Source: Bacillota bacterium (GTDB lineage Bacteria; Bacillota; Clostridia; Christensenellales; Aristaeellaceae). Taken from it: a stretch of 11,858 nucleotides of DNA. How positions within the stretch are numbered: position 1 is the first letter of the stretch; each line of letters begins with the position of its first letter. The stretch covers positions 1 through 11,858 of the forward strand of contig JAEYAR010000075.1 of assembly GCA_023404715.1 (NCBI GenBank). Direction: 5' to 3'. The position numbers were made by a program, and so were the translations under genes. Shown here in pieces: positions 1 to 6,353 of this stretch. The notes beneath the pieces are model-generated. The model did not search any database. It was not told the DNA's origin and saw only the letters and a list, made by a program, of their open reading frames with translations.

Positions 1-2226
1 GGGGAACACCAACTGATGGTGCATTCCGTATTCGGTAGGCGGGTTAATTTTGCATTATCGTTGCTGCTCACGAACGAAGCGCAACGCCGTACGGGCCTAG
101 ACGTTCGCGCCTTTGAGGACGACGACGGCGTATTGCTCTATTTGATGGGCTCCGCACCGCTGCCGGAGGGCCTGCTTTACCACCTCATACCGGAGGAGGC
201 GCCGGCGATGCTGCGAGCGATGTTGCCGGGCACGCCTCTGTTTTCAATGGCTTTTCGCTATAATGCGGCGCGCGCGCTGATGATGGGCGTGCGCTCCGGC
301 GGCAGACAGCCCCTATGGGTGCAGCGCCTGCGCGGGGCGGAGGTGCTTTCGTCGGCGGTTTCACAGGCCGGACATCCGCTCATTGAGGAGACGATGCGTG
401 AATGCCTTGAGGATTACATGGACTTAGGGGCGCTTGCGCAGGTGCTTCGGGGCGTGCAAGCCGGTACGATCGCTGTTCACGAGCTGCACACGGATTCGCC
501 ATCCCCCATGGCGCTACCGCTGCGCAGGCAGGTAGAGGCCACGATGATGTACGATTACGCGCCGATACCGCGCGCGGCCAACCTGGCGGTGCAGGCGGCG
601 CTTTCGGCGCAGGAGATGCTGACGCCGGATGCACAGCAGCTGCGCCAGGCGACGGCGCGCCGCAGGCAGCCGAAGGATGCGCAGCAGCTGCACGCGTTGC
701 TTATGGCCGAGGGCGACCTGGTCGCCGGGGAAGCAGAGGCGCCCGTGCAATGGCTGGAAGATTTGCTTCGGGAAGGGCGCGCGTTCTATATCGAGCCCGG
801 ACTGTGGATCTGCGCGGAACAACAGGCGCTTTATGAGGACGCTATTTTACGCGGAGCGCAGGATGCGCAAAAGCGCATCGTCCGCAGATGCCTGCGCTAT
901 CGCGGCCCGCAGAGCGCGGAAAGCCTGAGCGAACGCTATGTCTGGCCGCGCGATACCTGCGAGGCGTTGCTGTTGGAACTTGCCCGAGAGAATGCCCTGG
1001 TCGAGCAATCGGGTCTTTACTACCATACAGACGTTTATGAGCAAGCGCAACGCGAGACGGTTCGCGCGCGCAGAGCGGCGACGAGGACGTATCCGCCGCA
1101 GCGATATGCTGCGTATTTAGCCTCCGGCATTCGCACGCCTGGCAGCGCGTCGGATCAACTGCGTGAAGGCTTGCTTGCGCTTACGGACATCGCCCTGCCG
1201 GTCAAGATTTGGGAGAGCGCCGTGCTCCCGGCGCGCACGAGCGGCTATCGTCCCAAACTGTTGGATGCGCTGCTCGCACAAGGGGATGTTTTTTGGCAAA
1301 TCGACGCGGGGGAAAAGCCGATGCTGCGCTTCATCGTGGCGGGGGATGTGGATTGGGCCGCTTTGCCGATGACGTCCGAGGCGCTTGAGGGCACGGAGCG
1401 GGCGGCCTATGAGCTCTTGCTCGCACGCGGCGCCAGCTTTGCCCAGGCCATTGCGCCGCTGCTGGGAGGCGCATCGGCGTTGGATGCCTTAACCTCGCTC
1501 GCCTTAAAAGGTTACGTCCATGCGGACAGCTTTGCGCCGCTGCGCGAATGGCAGGCTGCCCAGGGCGCAAAGAAGCGCGATGTAAAGCGCAGGGCGTCGT
1601 CGAGGGCCTCGGCGCAGCAGGCAGGGCGCTGGGAGCCGGTACGCCCTGTGCGGGAGCTGACAGGGGAGGAGCGGATCGAGCGTGCGTTTGACCGTGCGGG
1701 CATACTGTGCCGGGAGACGGCTGGGGACATCCCGTGGGGCCAAGCGCTGGAAATTTTGCGCATCTGGGAGTACACCGGCCGCGTACGCAGAGGGTACTTT
1801 ATCGAAGGCCTTTCGGGCGCGCAGTTCATTCGGGAGAAGGACTATGCCCGGGTGCTCGCGCGGCTTGAGACGCCCGACGAGGAGGTGCTATGGCTCAACG
1901 CGGTCGACCCGGCGCAGGCCTGGGGAAAGAGCCTGAACCACCGGCCGGGCGCGGCGTTTATGTGCGTGGCGGGAACGGCGGTGGCGCTGAGAGCCGGCCG
2001 GGTGGTCGCGGTAGCGGAGCATCAGGGCGCCGTGCTGCGCGTGATCGATCAAGAAGATGCCCATGAAGCGGTACGCGCGCTCGCTATCTTTTTTCGGCAA
2101 AAGCGGATCTTCCCGGATCAACAGAGCCTATGCGTCAAGGATTACCCAGAGACGCTGGGGAAGGCCCTGGAAGCGGCGGGATTTAGGCGGGAGGTGCGCG
2201 ACTACATCCTTTGGCGGGAGCTGTAA
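1..2226 (+). CDS. Lhr-type DEAD/DEAH-box helicase, C-terminal part (5' end outside window)
   Basis: The reading frame is open to the first base, and the residues before the first in-frame ATG at 16 (GEHQL) already fit the family, so the gene starts upstream and this is a fragment of at least 741 residues. It begins in the region after the helicase core with the Lhr signature HSVFGRRVN, followed by a stretch reading DDDGVLLYLMG and a DEAD/H-associated domain (PF08494-like; HPLIEETMRECLEDYMDL, then SPSPMALPLRRQVEA). Next come winged-helix-like segments around residues 280-350 of the ATG-numbered protein, resembling the HTH_42/YcaQ class, and the typical Lhr C-terminal end (NAVDPAQAWGKSLN ... 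AGFRREVRDYILW). Lhr proteins are 3'-5' translocating nucleic-acid helicases linked to DNA repair; the C-terminal domain of E. coli Lhr has been reported to have uracil-DNA glycosylase activity, which I cannot infer here. RecA domains and Walker motifs are not visible. Family call firm; exact role unknown. Confidence 0.85.
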   Translation, partial: GEHQLMVHSVFGRRVNFALSLLLTNEAQRRTGLDVRAFEDDDGVLLYLMGSAPLPEGLLYHLIPEEAPAMLRAMLPGTPLFSMAFRYNAARALMMGVRSGGRQPLWVQRLRGAEVLSSAVSQAGHPLIEETMRECLEDYMDLGALAQVLRGVQAGTIAVHELHTDSPSPMALPLRRQVEATMMYDYAPIPRAANLAVQAALSAQEMLTPDAQQLRQATARRRQPKDAQQLHALLMAEGDLVAGEAEAPVQWLEDLLREGRAFYIEPGLWICAEQQALYEDAILRGAQDAQKRIVRRCLRYRGPQSAESLSERYVWPRDTCEALLLELARENALVEQSGLYYHTDVYEQAQRETVRARRAATRTYPPQRYAAYLASGIRTPGSASDQLREGLLALTDIALPVKIWESAVLPARTSGYRPKLLDALLAQGDVFWQIDAGEKPMLRFIVAGDVDWAALPMTSEALEGTERAAYELLLARGASFAQAIAPLLGGASALDALTSLALKGYVHADSFAPLREWQAAQGAKKRDVKRRASSRASAQQAGRWEPVRPVRELTGEERIERAFDRAGILCRETAGDIPWGQALEILRIWEYTGRVRRGYFIEGLSGAQFIREKDYARVLARLETPDEEVLWLNAVDPAQAWGKSLNHRPGAAFMCVAGTAVALRAGRVVAVAEHQGAVLRVIDQEDAHEAVRALAIFFRQKRIFPDQQSLCVKDYPETLGKALEAAGFRREVRDYILWREL

Positions 2227-2384
2227 TGCCGGGTTAAGCGGGATTAGCCGGTGCGAATCGGTTATGCCGAACCGCGATCCCCGGCAAAATACATGGCCGG
2301 ACGTATACCGGTTAAAACGCGGTAAACAATAACGAAAGGGTTAGCCGATTGACCGGCTAGGACCAAACGGGAGTGTGAGGCAAT

Positions 2385-3653
2385 ATGGAGATCATCGACA
2401 TCCGCGGTCGGGAAATTCTCGATTCGCGCGGAAACCCAACCGTTGAAGCGACCGTCAGGCTGAAATGCGGGATTGAGGCATCGGCCAGCGTACCCAGCGG
2501 CGCATCCACCGGCCAGTTTGAGGCGGTAGAGCTGCGCGATGGGGATTCATCGCGTTACGGCGGGAAGGGCGTGCTGAAGGCTGCGGCCCACATCAGCGGC
2601 CCGATTCGCGAGGCCATCGTCGGGATGGATGCAGGGCAGACCGCACAGATCGATCAGGCGATGCTGCAGCTGGACGGCACGCAGAACAAGGCGAAGCTGG
2701 GCGCGAACGCGACGCTTGCGGTATCGCTCGCGGCTGCGCACGCGGCTTCAAAGGGGTTGCATCTGCCCCTGTTCCGCTTTTTAGGCGGATCGAACGCCGA
2801 TACGTTGCCCGTCCCCATGATGAACGTGCTCAACGGTGGTGCACATGCCGCCAACAATGTAGACATCCAGGAGTTCATGATCATGCCCGTCGGCGCGCCC
2901 AGTTTTAGCGAGGGTCTGAGGTGGTGCGCGGAGGTGTTTCACGCCCTGCGCGGCCTGCTCAACGCAGACGGGCTCGCCACGGGCGTCGGCGATGAGGGTG
3001 GGTATGCCCCGGATCTGAAAGGCGATGAGGATGCGCTCGACTATCTGATGCGCGCGATTGAACGCGCGGGCTACAGGCCGGAGGAGGACTTCGTATTCGC
3101 CATCGATGCGGCGACGAGCGAATGGTGGAAGGACGGAGCCTACCTGCTGCCCAAGCGCGGCAAGCGCATGAGCGCCGATGAATTGATCGGAGAATGGGAG
3201 CGGCTTTGCACCAGGTACCCCATTCGCTCGATCGAGGACGGCGTGGCGGAGGAGGATTGGACAGGCTGGAAACGCCTTACGGACGCGCTGGGCAGCCGGA
3301 TTCAGCTCGTGGGCGACGACCTGTTCGTCACGAACACCGAGCGGCTCGCGCGCGGCATCGCGGCCGGGTGCGCCAACGCGATCCTCGTCAAGCCCAATCA
3401 GATCGGCACGCTCACCGAGACGATGGACGCCGTGCGCATGGCCAAGCGGGCCGGTTACGCCACGATCCTATCGCACCGGTCAGGCGAGACGCCGGACACG
3501 AGCATCGCGGATATCGCGGTGGGGTTGACGGCCGGGCAGATCAAGACCGGCGCGCCGAGCCGGGGAGAGCGCGTCGCCAAGTATAACCGCCTGCTGCGCA
3601 TCGAAGAGGCGCTGGGCAAACGGGCCCTATGGCCTGGCAAAAACTGCTTCTGA
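2385..3653 (+). CDS. eno: Enolase (phosphopyruvate hydratase)
   Basis: Cytoplasmic glycolytic enzyme interconverting 2-phosphoglycerate and phosphoenolpyruvate; also an RNA degradosome partner in some bacteria. The protein has 422 residues, slightly shorter than the usual ~430. All expected active-site residues are visible: H154 in GGAHAANN, E163, E204 in GDEGG, the magnesium ligands D241, E284 (SIEDG) and D311 (GDDLF), K336 in LVKPNQIGT, the SHRSGET loop at 363-369, and K387 in QIKTGAPSR. The N-terminal DSRGNPTVEA and SGASTG loop are intact. The ATG at 2385 is chosen because the MEIIDIRGREILDSRG start is canonical and a GTGAGG ribosome-binding stretch lies just before it. The gene stands alone rather than beside gapA-pgk-tpiA-gpm, so it may be the only enolase or a paralogue; the sequence does not decide. 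An imperfect terminator follows. No clear promoter was found in the 158-bp upstream gap. Confidence 0.97.
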   Translation: MEIIDIRGREILDSRGNPTVEATVRLKCGIEASASVPSGASTGQFEAVELRDGDSSRYGGKGVLKAAAHISGPIREAIVGMDAGQTAQIDQAMLQLDGTQNKAKLGANATLAVSLAAAHAASKGLHLPLFRFLGGSNADTLPVPMMNVLNGGAHAANNVDIQEFMIMPVGAPSFSEGLRWCAEVFHALRGLLNADGLATGVGDEGGYAPDLKGDEDALDYLMRAIERAGYRPEEDFVFAIDAATSEWWKDGAYLLPKRGKRMSADELIGEWERLCTRYPIRSIEDGVAEEDWTGWKRLTDALGSRIQLVGDDLFVTNTERLARGIAAGCANAILVKPNQIGTLTETMDAVRMAKRAGYATILSHRSGETPDTSIADIAVGLTAGQIKTGAPSRGERVAKYNRLLRIEEALGKRALWPGKNCF

Positions 3654-3666
3654 ATCGATATAAAGA

Positions 3667-3715
3667 GGGACTGCCCTGAATAGCTTCCCAAAGCTATTTT
3701 CGGACAGCCCCTTTT
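3667..3715. terminator. Hairpin terminator between convergent eno and acetyltransferase genes
   Basis: An 8-bp perfect inner stem (3679-3686 with 3691-3698, loop CCCA) sits inside an outer stem with an A-C mismatch (3667-3673 with 3705-3711), followed on the + strand by CTTTTCT. Read on the minus strand it ends in CTTTATA, a weaker T-run. It lies 14 bases after the enolase stop and 28 bases past the stop of the convergent acetyltransferase gene, so it can serve both genes. Confidence 0.7.
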
Positions 3716-3738
3716 CTGTTGGTTAGCCGGGCGGCTCA

Positions 3739-4221
3739 TCAAAGCGCCCTTTGCAGGCAATAAAAATCGGTGTCGTAGCAGTGCGTTTCACCGCACGTAG
3801 AAAAGCCCAGCTTTTGATACAGGGCCAGCGCGGGCGCATTGGCCTTCGCGGCGAGCAGAATCATGCTGTCATAGCCGAGCGCCGCCGCCTTATCGAGGAG
3901 CAGGGAGAGCATCTTTGCGCCAATGCCCTGGTGCTGGCAGGCTGGGGAGACGCCCAACCGATTGAGCTCGCACGGGCGCCGATAGGCGGGATCCCAGGGC
4001 AGGTGCGCCAATTCGGCGCCGTCCCGCAAGGCGCCAGCGGCGAGCAGAGAGCCGGTTGGTTCCCGCAAGACGTACAGCGCGCCAAGCGCGATATCTTCTT
4101 CGACGATCTCAAGATAAGGATAATCCTCCCCCCACGAATGCTCCGAGCAATCCGCGCAGCGGCGGTACATAGTGAAGATTTCATTCAGGTTTTCGGGTGA
4201 TGCAAGGGTCAACGCGTACAT
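3739..4221 (-). CDS. GNAT family N-acetyltransferase
   Basis: A 160-residue protein that fills the usual length of a single GNAT domain. The acetyl-CoA binding motif A is visible as QHQGIGAKML at residues 96-105, after the strand ELNRLGVSP, and motif B as ALALYQKLGF at 131-140. Such enzymes move an acetyl group from acetyl-CoA to an amine on a small molecule, peptide or protein; the substrate cannot be told from sequence. The N-terminus contains a Cys/His-bearing stretch (RRCADCSEHSW, residues 20-30), possibly substrate-related. The ATG at 4221 is preceded by GGAGG with seven bases of spacing. It lies 36 bases downstream of the DUF6809-like gene on the same strand, so the two are probably co-transcribed. 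It ends convergently with enolase across a shared hairpin terminator. Confidence 0.88.
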   Translation of the reverse strand: MYALTLASPENLNEIFTMYRRCADCSEHSWGEDYPYLEIVEEDIALGALYVLREPTGSLLAAGALRDGAELAHLPWDPAYRRPCELNRLGVSPACQHQGIGAKMLSLLLDKAAALGYDSMILLAAKANAPALALYQKLGFSTCGETHCYDTDFYCLQRAL

Positions 4222-4257
4222 CTTGGGGCCTCCATTCGATCTTGCTTTGAGGATAGG

Positions 4258-4539
4258 TTAAAAATCGGGGCTATTGTTTTCTGATATCACATCGCACATG
4301 AGCAGCACGCCGAGCCGGAAACCATATGCGAAGTGATCATAACAGCTGATAGACGACAAGCGGGCCGATATCTCGTCAAGTTCATCGAAGCGCACGCGAT
4401 CCTTCGGGGATAATTCTTTTTTGAATTGTGCCTGCCCTTCCGAAAGCTCACGGTTCAATTCGACGTATTGCGGGCTATCGGGACAAATTTCTTCCGAAGG
4501 AAAGACGTTTCCTGCATACAGATTTCGAATCATGTTCAT
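4258..4539 (-). CDS. DUF6809-like small protein of unknown function
   Basis: A 93-residue protein (MNMIRNLYAGNVFPSEE...) resembling the small DUF6809-type proteins of Clostridia: an N-terminal LYxG-x-xPSE motif, a charged helical middle (residues about 25-65) and a C-terminal YDHFAYGFRLGVLLMCDV segment. The similarity is from pattern memory, not from a search. The frame stays open to an ATG at 4611, but the ATG at 4539 is preferred: an AAGGAG site (4551-4556) stands 11 bases before it, and the upstream residues do not look like part of the family. Another ATG at 4533 gives a protein two residues shorter. There are no membrane segments and the function is unknown. The gene looks more A+T rich than its surroundings. 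It sits between a ribbon-helix-helix gene and a GNAT gene on the same strand, suggesting an accessory operon. Confidence 0.68.
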   Translation of the reverse strand: MNMIRNLYAGNVFPSEEICPDSPQYVELNRELSEGQAQFKKELSPKDRVRFDELDEISARLSSISCYDHFAYGFRLGVLLMCDVISENNSPDF

Positions 4540-4591
4540 CGTTTTAGGCGCTCCTTCCATATCCGCATTGGGATTTGTTTGGCGCAGCGCC

Positions 4592-4621
4592 TTGCCAAGG
4601 TTGGGCCGCACAGTGTATAAT
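4592..4621 (+). promoter_or_regulatory. Possible promoter of a short + strand RNA
   Basis: TTGCCA (4592-4597), an 18-base spacer and a perfect TATAAT (4616-4621). It points away from the minus-strand genes and has no conventional gene behind it, but a strong hairpin plus T-run begins 40 bases downstream. The A+T-rich core could also hold a -10 element for the minus strand serving the DUF6809-like gene, although no good -35 is visible there. Confidence 0.4.
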
Positions 4622-4627
4622 ATTTAT

Positions 4628-4707
4628 GCGTGCCGTTCCGAAGCGAGTGGCTGCGCGGGGGAGGAGGCGGCGATGGCTTTGCGGGCGTGCCGCTTCCTCT
4701 TATTTTT
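4628..4707 (+). ncRNA. Putative short RNA of about 80 nt, antisense to the gap after the RHH gene
   Basis: Defined only by signals: the promoter-like pair at 4592-4621 predicts a start near 4628, and an 11-bp hairpin with TTATTTTT ends it near 4707. The RNA would be complementary to the spacer between the ribbon-helix-helix gene and the DUF6809-like gene and to the last codons of the former. No known RNA family is recognised. The same stretch holds a 24-codon frame (ATG 4673 to TAG 4747) after GGGGGAGGAGG, but its ribosome-binding site lies within the hairpin arm and the frame runs past the T-run, so an untranslated RNA fits better. Confidence 0.28.
4661..4707 (+). terminator. Strong hairpin with T-run after the putative short RNA
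   Basis: The arms GAGGAGGCGGC (4661-4671) and GCCGCTTCCTC (4689-4699) pair over 11 bp with a single G-U wobble, the loop is 17 bases, and TTATTTTT (4700-4707) follows on the + strand. On the minus strand the hairpin starts right after the ribbon-helix-helix stop codon but lacks a T-run on its 3' side, so it may protect or partly attenuate that transcript instead. Confidence 0.55.
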
Positions 4708-4879
4708 CATTGAGGTCGCCGTGAATCTTATGGACGCCACGCCGTAGAACCTCTGCCTTGGATACATTCATCGCTTGGACACATTGCTCAAGCTTATCAG
4801 CGGTATCTTGATCCAGACGGATTTTTAGCGATATGTCCTTGGGATTATCTGTCGGACGCCCCATTTTCTTTTCCCCCAA
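4700..4879 (-). CDS. Ribbon-helix-helix (CopG/Arc-like) DNA-binding protein, TTG start
   Basis: A 59-residue protein with a short basic N-terminus (MGRPTDNPK), a beta strand ISLKIRLDQ, then two helices DTADKLEQCVQAM and SKAEVLRRGVHKIHGDL, the layout of ribbon-helix-helix repressors that bind operators as dimers. Start choice: TTG at 4879 has a near-perfect Shine-Dalgarno GAGGTGATC (4883-4891), with eight bases between its GAGG core and the codon. The frame is open to an ATG at 4921, but that codon lies upstream of the transcription start predicted by the promoter at 4911-4940 and overlaps its -10 side. An ATG at 4864 is the alternative, preceded only by a GGGGG stretch. The target is probably its own promoter and the downstream DUF6809-like and GNAT genes; that is inference. 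No partner toxin gene is evident, although small RHH proteins are often antitoxins. Confidence 0.78.
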   Translation of the reverse strand: MGEKKMGRPTDNPKDISLKIRLDQDTADKLEQCVQAMNVSKAEVLRRGVHKIHGDLNEK

Positions 4880-4910
4880 TTCGATCACCTCACTTTTTGG
4901 GGTCGCAAAT

Positions 4911-4940
4911 ATTATACACATAGCGACGTCGTAAAGTCAA
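4911..4940 (-). promoter_or_regulatory. Promoter of the ribbon-helix-helix gene with embedded palindrome
   Basis: On the minus strand: TTGACT (4935-4940), an 18-base spacer and a perfect TATAAT (4911-4916), placing the start near 4904, just before the ribosome-binding site at 4883-4891. The spacer contains the 8-bp palindrome CGACGTCG (4924-4931), and GTCGC (4902-4906) mirrors GCGAC (4923-4927) around the -10. Such sites are plausible operators for the RHH protein made from this promoter. Confidence 0.7.
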
Positions 4941-5034
4941 TGGTTTATTGTTTATCTACGCGCCTTTTTCTGGTGAACCGTTTGTTTTCTGTGGCGTTAC
5001 ATATACTTCGGTATCGAATAGAGGAGGAATGAAC

Positions 5035-5421
5035 ATGCGAATCGATCATACGGCTCTTTATGTGCGCGATTTAGAAGGGATGAAGCAATTTTATATGCGC
5101 TATCTGGATGCATACGCGGGCGCGCGATACCATAACCTGCGCACCGGGCTATCCACCTACTTTCTCTCCTTTGAAGGGGAGGGCAGGCTTGAGATCATGC
5201 AGCGGCCGGAGCTGACCGGGCGTACGGAGCGGATCATGGCCGAAGGCTACGCGCACCTCGCATTCAGCCTCGGCTCGAAGGAAGCGGTGGATGCGCTCAC
5301 GGAGCGCCTGCGCGCGGACGGCTACGAGGTGATCAGCGGGCCGCGAACGACGGGGGATGGATATTACGAAAGCTGCGTGCTCGATCCGGAGGGCAACCCG
5401 ATCGAGCTGGTGGCACAATAG
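5035..5421 (+). CDS. VOC (glyoxalase/bleomycin-resistance fold) family protein
   Basis: A 128-residue protein with the paired beta-alpha-beta-beta-beta modules of the vicinal oxygen chelate fold: IDHTALYVRDLEGMKQFY at the start, and LDPEGNPIELVAQ at the end. Probable metal ligands are H5, E53 (RLEIMQ), H74 (YAHLAF) and E124 (PIELV), the four-ligand pattern of glyoxalase I-like enzymes, so it is likely metal-binding; the substrate is unknown (lactoylglutathione lyase-like and resistance proteins share the fold). The ATG at 5035 is chosen because GGAGG (5023-5027) stands seven bases before it; the ATG at 5029 is too close, and upstream in-frame starts add residues that do not match the fold. 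It is divergent from the RHH gene. A TATACT at 5002-5007 could be its -10, but no good -35 accompanies it. A hairpin with flanking A6/T6 follows at once. Confidence 0.88.
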   Translation: MRIDHTALYVRDLEGMKQFYMRYLDAYAGARYHNLRTGLSTYFLSFEGEGRLEIMQRPELTGRTERIMAEGYAHLAFSLGSKEAVDALTERLRADGYEVISGPRTTGDGYYESCVLDPEGNPIELVAQ

Positions 5422-5454
5422 AAAAAACCCTTCGCGCTTTGAGTGCACGAAGGG
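5422..5454 (-). terminator. Rho-independent terminator of the methyltransferase gene, likely bidirectional
   Basis: CCCTTCG (5428-5434) pairs with CGAAGGG (5448-5454) around a 13-base loop. On the minus strand the stem is followed by TTTTTT (complement of 5422-5427), seven bases after the methyltransferase stop codon. For the convergent VOC gene the A-run precedes the stem and no T-run follows, so it would be a weaker stop in that direction. Confidence 0.8.
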
Positions 5455-5461
5455 CACATAG

Positions 5462-6268
5462 TTAAGCCTGCTTTTCACCGATATAGAGCGCGTGTTCGGA
5501 GTAGGAGAGCAGCTCCTCTCGCTCACAGAGCTGTACGGCCAATTCCACCCAACGGTCGATGACCGCGGGGGATTGCGCGAGCAGGTTCAATTCACAGGGG
5601 GCGAGGATGCCCTCCTGCCCGATCAGATGCAGCTTTTTGAGCGGGAAACGCGCCATGAAAGGGAGGATTTCCTGCTGGCTGATGAAGTGCGCTTGCGTAA
5701 AGGCGGCGCCGGAGAAGGAGCCGTCGCGCAGCACGCAGTCGATAAACTGCTGTTCGCCCTCTTCGAGCACCATCTCCGGCAGAAACTTCATGCCGTAAAT
5801 CATGCCCGCGAACATCAGGATGAAGGCGGCGTACAGCTTGCCGCCGGGGCGCAGGCAGGCCAGCGCGGCCTCTACGGCGCGTATGCGGTCCGCCTCCTCG
5901 AGCAGATGATACAGCGGGCCCATGAGCAGCACGTGATCGAACGTACCCAAGCCCATCGCGTCGACCGTTCGCGCATCGCCGCTGAGCGCTGTGAGAGAAA
6001 GGCCCTGCGCCTTCGCCTGCGCTTGCGCAAAGGCAGCGTTTTCAGGCGACAGGTCCACGAGCGTGACGTCGCAGCCCATATGTGCGAGATGCAGCGCATA
6101 GCGCCCCGGGCCGCCGCCGATATCCAGCACGCGGTCGCCCGGCCGGATGTACCGGGCCATCATCGCCGACGTGATGCGAAACTCAAAGGGATGCTTCCGC
6201 AGACGTTCCCATTCCGTGGGGACGTTTTCGTCGTAATAGGACTGTACGGTGCGGACGTCGTCCTCCAT
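5462..6268 (-). CDS. Class I SAM-dependent methyltransferase
   Basis: A 268-residue Rossmann-fold methyltransferase. Motif I is VLDIGGGPGRYA at residues 47-58, the ribose-binding acidic residue is D72 in LVDLS, D98 in SGDA fits the adenine-binding position, and MGPLYHLLEE (116-125) is the motif IV region, common in small-molecule methyltransferases of this type. The C-terminal 110 residues form a variable lid that sets the substrate, which cannot be identified. The ATG at 6268 is chosen because GAGG stands eight bases upstream; a GTG three codons earlier overlaps that site. It has its own promoter (TTGCCA, 17 bases, TATGAT) and a strong terminator, so it is probably a single-gene unit, although read-through from rqcH is possible because no terminator is visible between the two. 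Confidence 0.88.
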   Translation of the reverse strand: MEDDVRTVQSYYDENVPTEWERLRKHPFEFRITSAMMARYIRPGDRVLDIGGGPGRYALHLAHMGCDVTLVDLSPENAAFAQAQAKAQGLSLTALSGDARTVDAMGLGTFDHVLLMGPLYHLLEEADRIRAVEAALACLRPGGKLYAAFILMFAGMIYGMKFLPEMVLEEGEQQFIDCVLRDGSFSGAAFTQAHFISQQEILPFMARFPLKKLHLIGQEGILAPCELNLLAQSPAVIDRWVELAVQLCEREELLSYSEHALYIGEKQA

Positions 6269-6300
6269 TGATTTCACCTCTTTGTTTCAGATTGTGGTGT

Positions 6301-6329
6301 ATCATAACACAGCGCCGCGAAGATGGCAA
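6301..6329 (-). promoter_or_regulatory. Promoter of the methyltransferase gene
   Basis: On the minus strand: TTGCCA (6324-6329), a 17-base spacer and TATGAT (6301-6306), 33 bases before the start codon at 6268. The element lies in the 85-bp gap after the rqcH stop codon. Confidence 0.65.
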
Positions 6330-6353
6330 GTCCCAATGCAGTTGATTCTTTTA

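Noticed and set aside
3725..3736. AGCC-GGGC-GGCT small hairpin just past the GNAT stop codon
   Set aside because: The 4-bp stem has no T-run; the larger hairpin at 3667-3711 explains termination.
3751..4200. Frame of 149 codons on the + strand opposite the GNAT gene
   Set aside because: The minus-strand frame has clear GNAT motifs and a good ribosome site; this one has neither.
4673..4747. 24-codon hydrophobic frame after GGGGGAGGAGG, considered as a small toxin or membrane peptide
   Set aside because: Its ribosome site is buried in an 11-bp hairpin with a T-run that would stop transcription before the frame ends. It is kept only as a remark under the short RNA.
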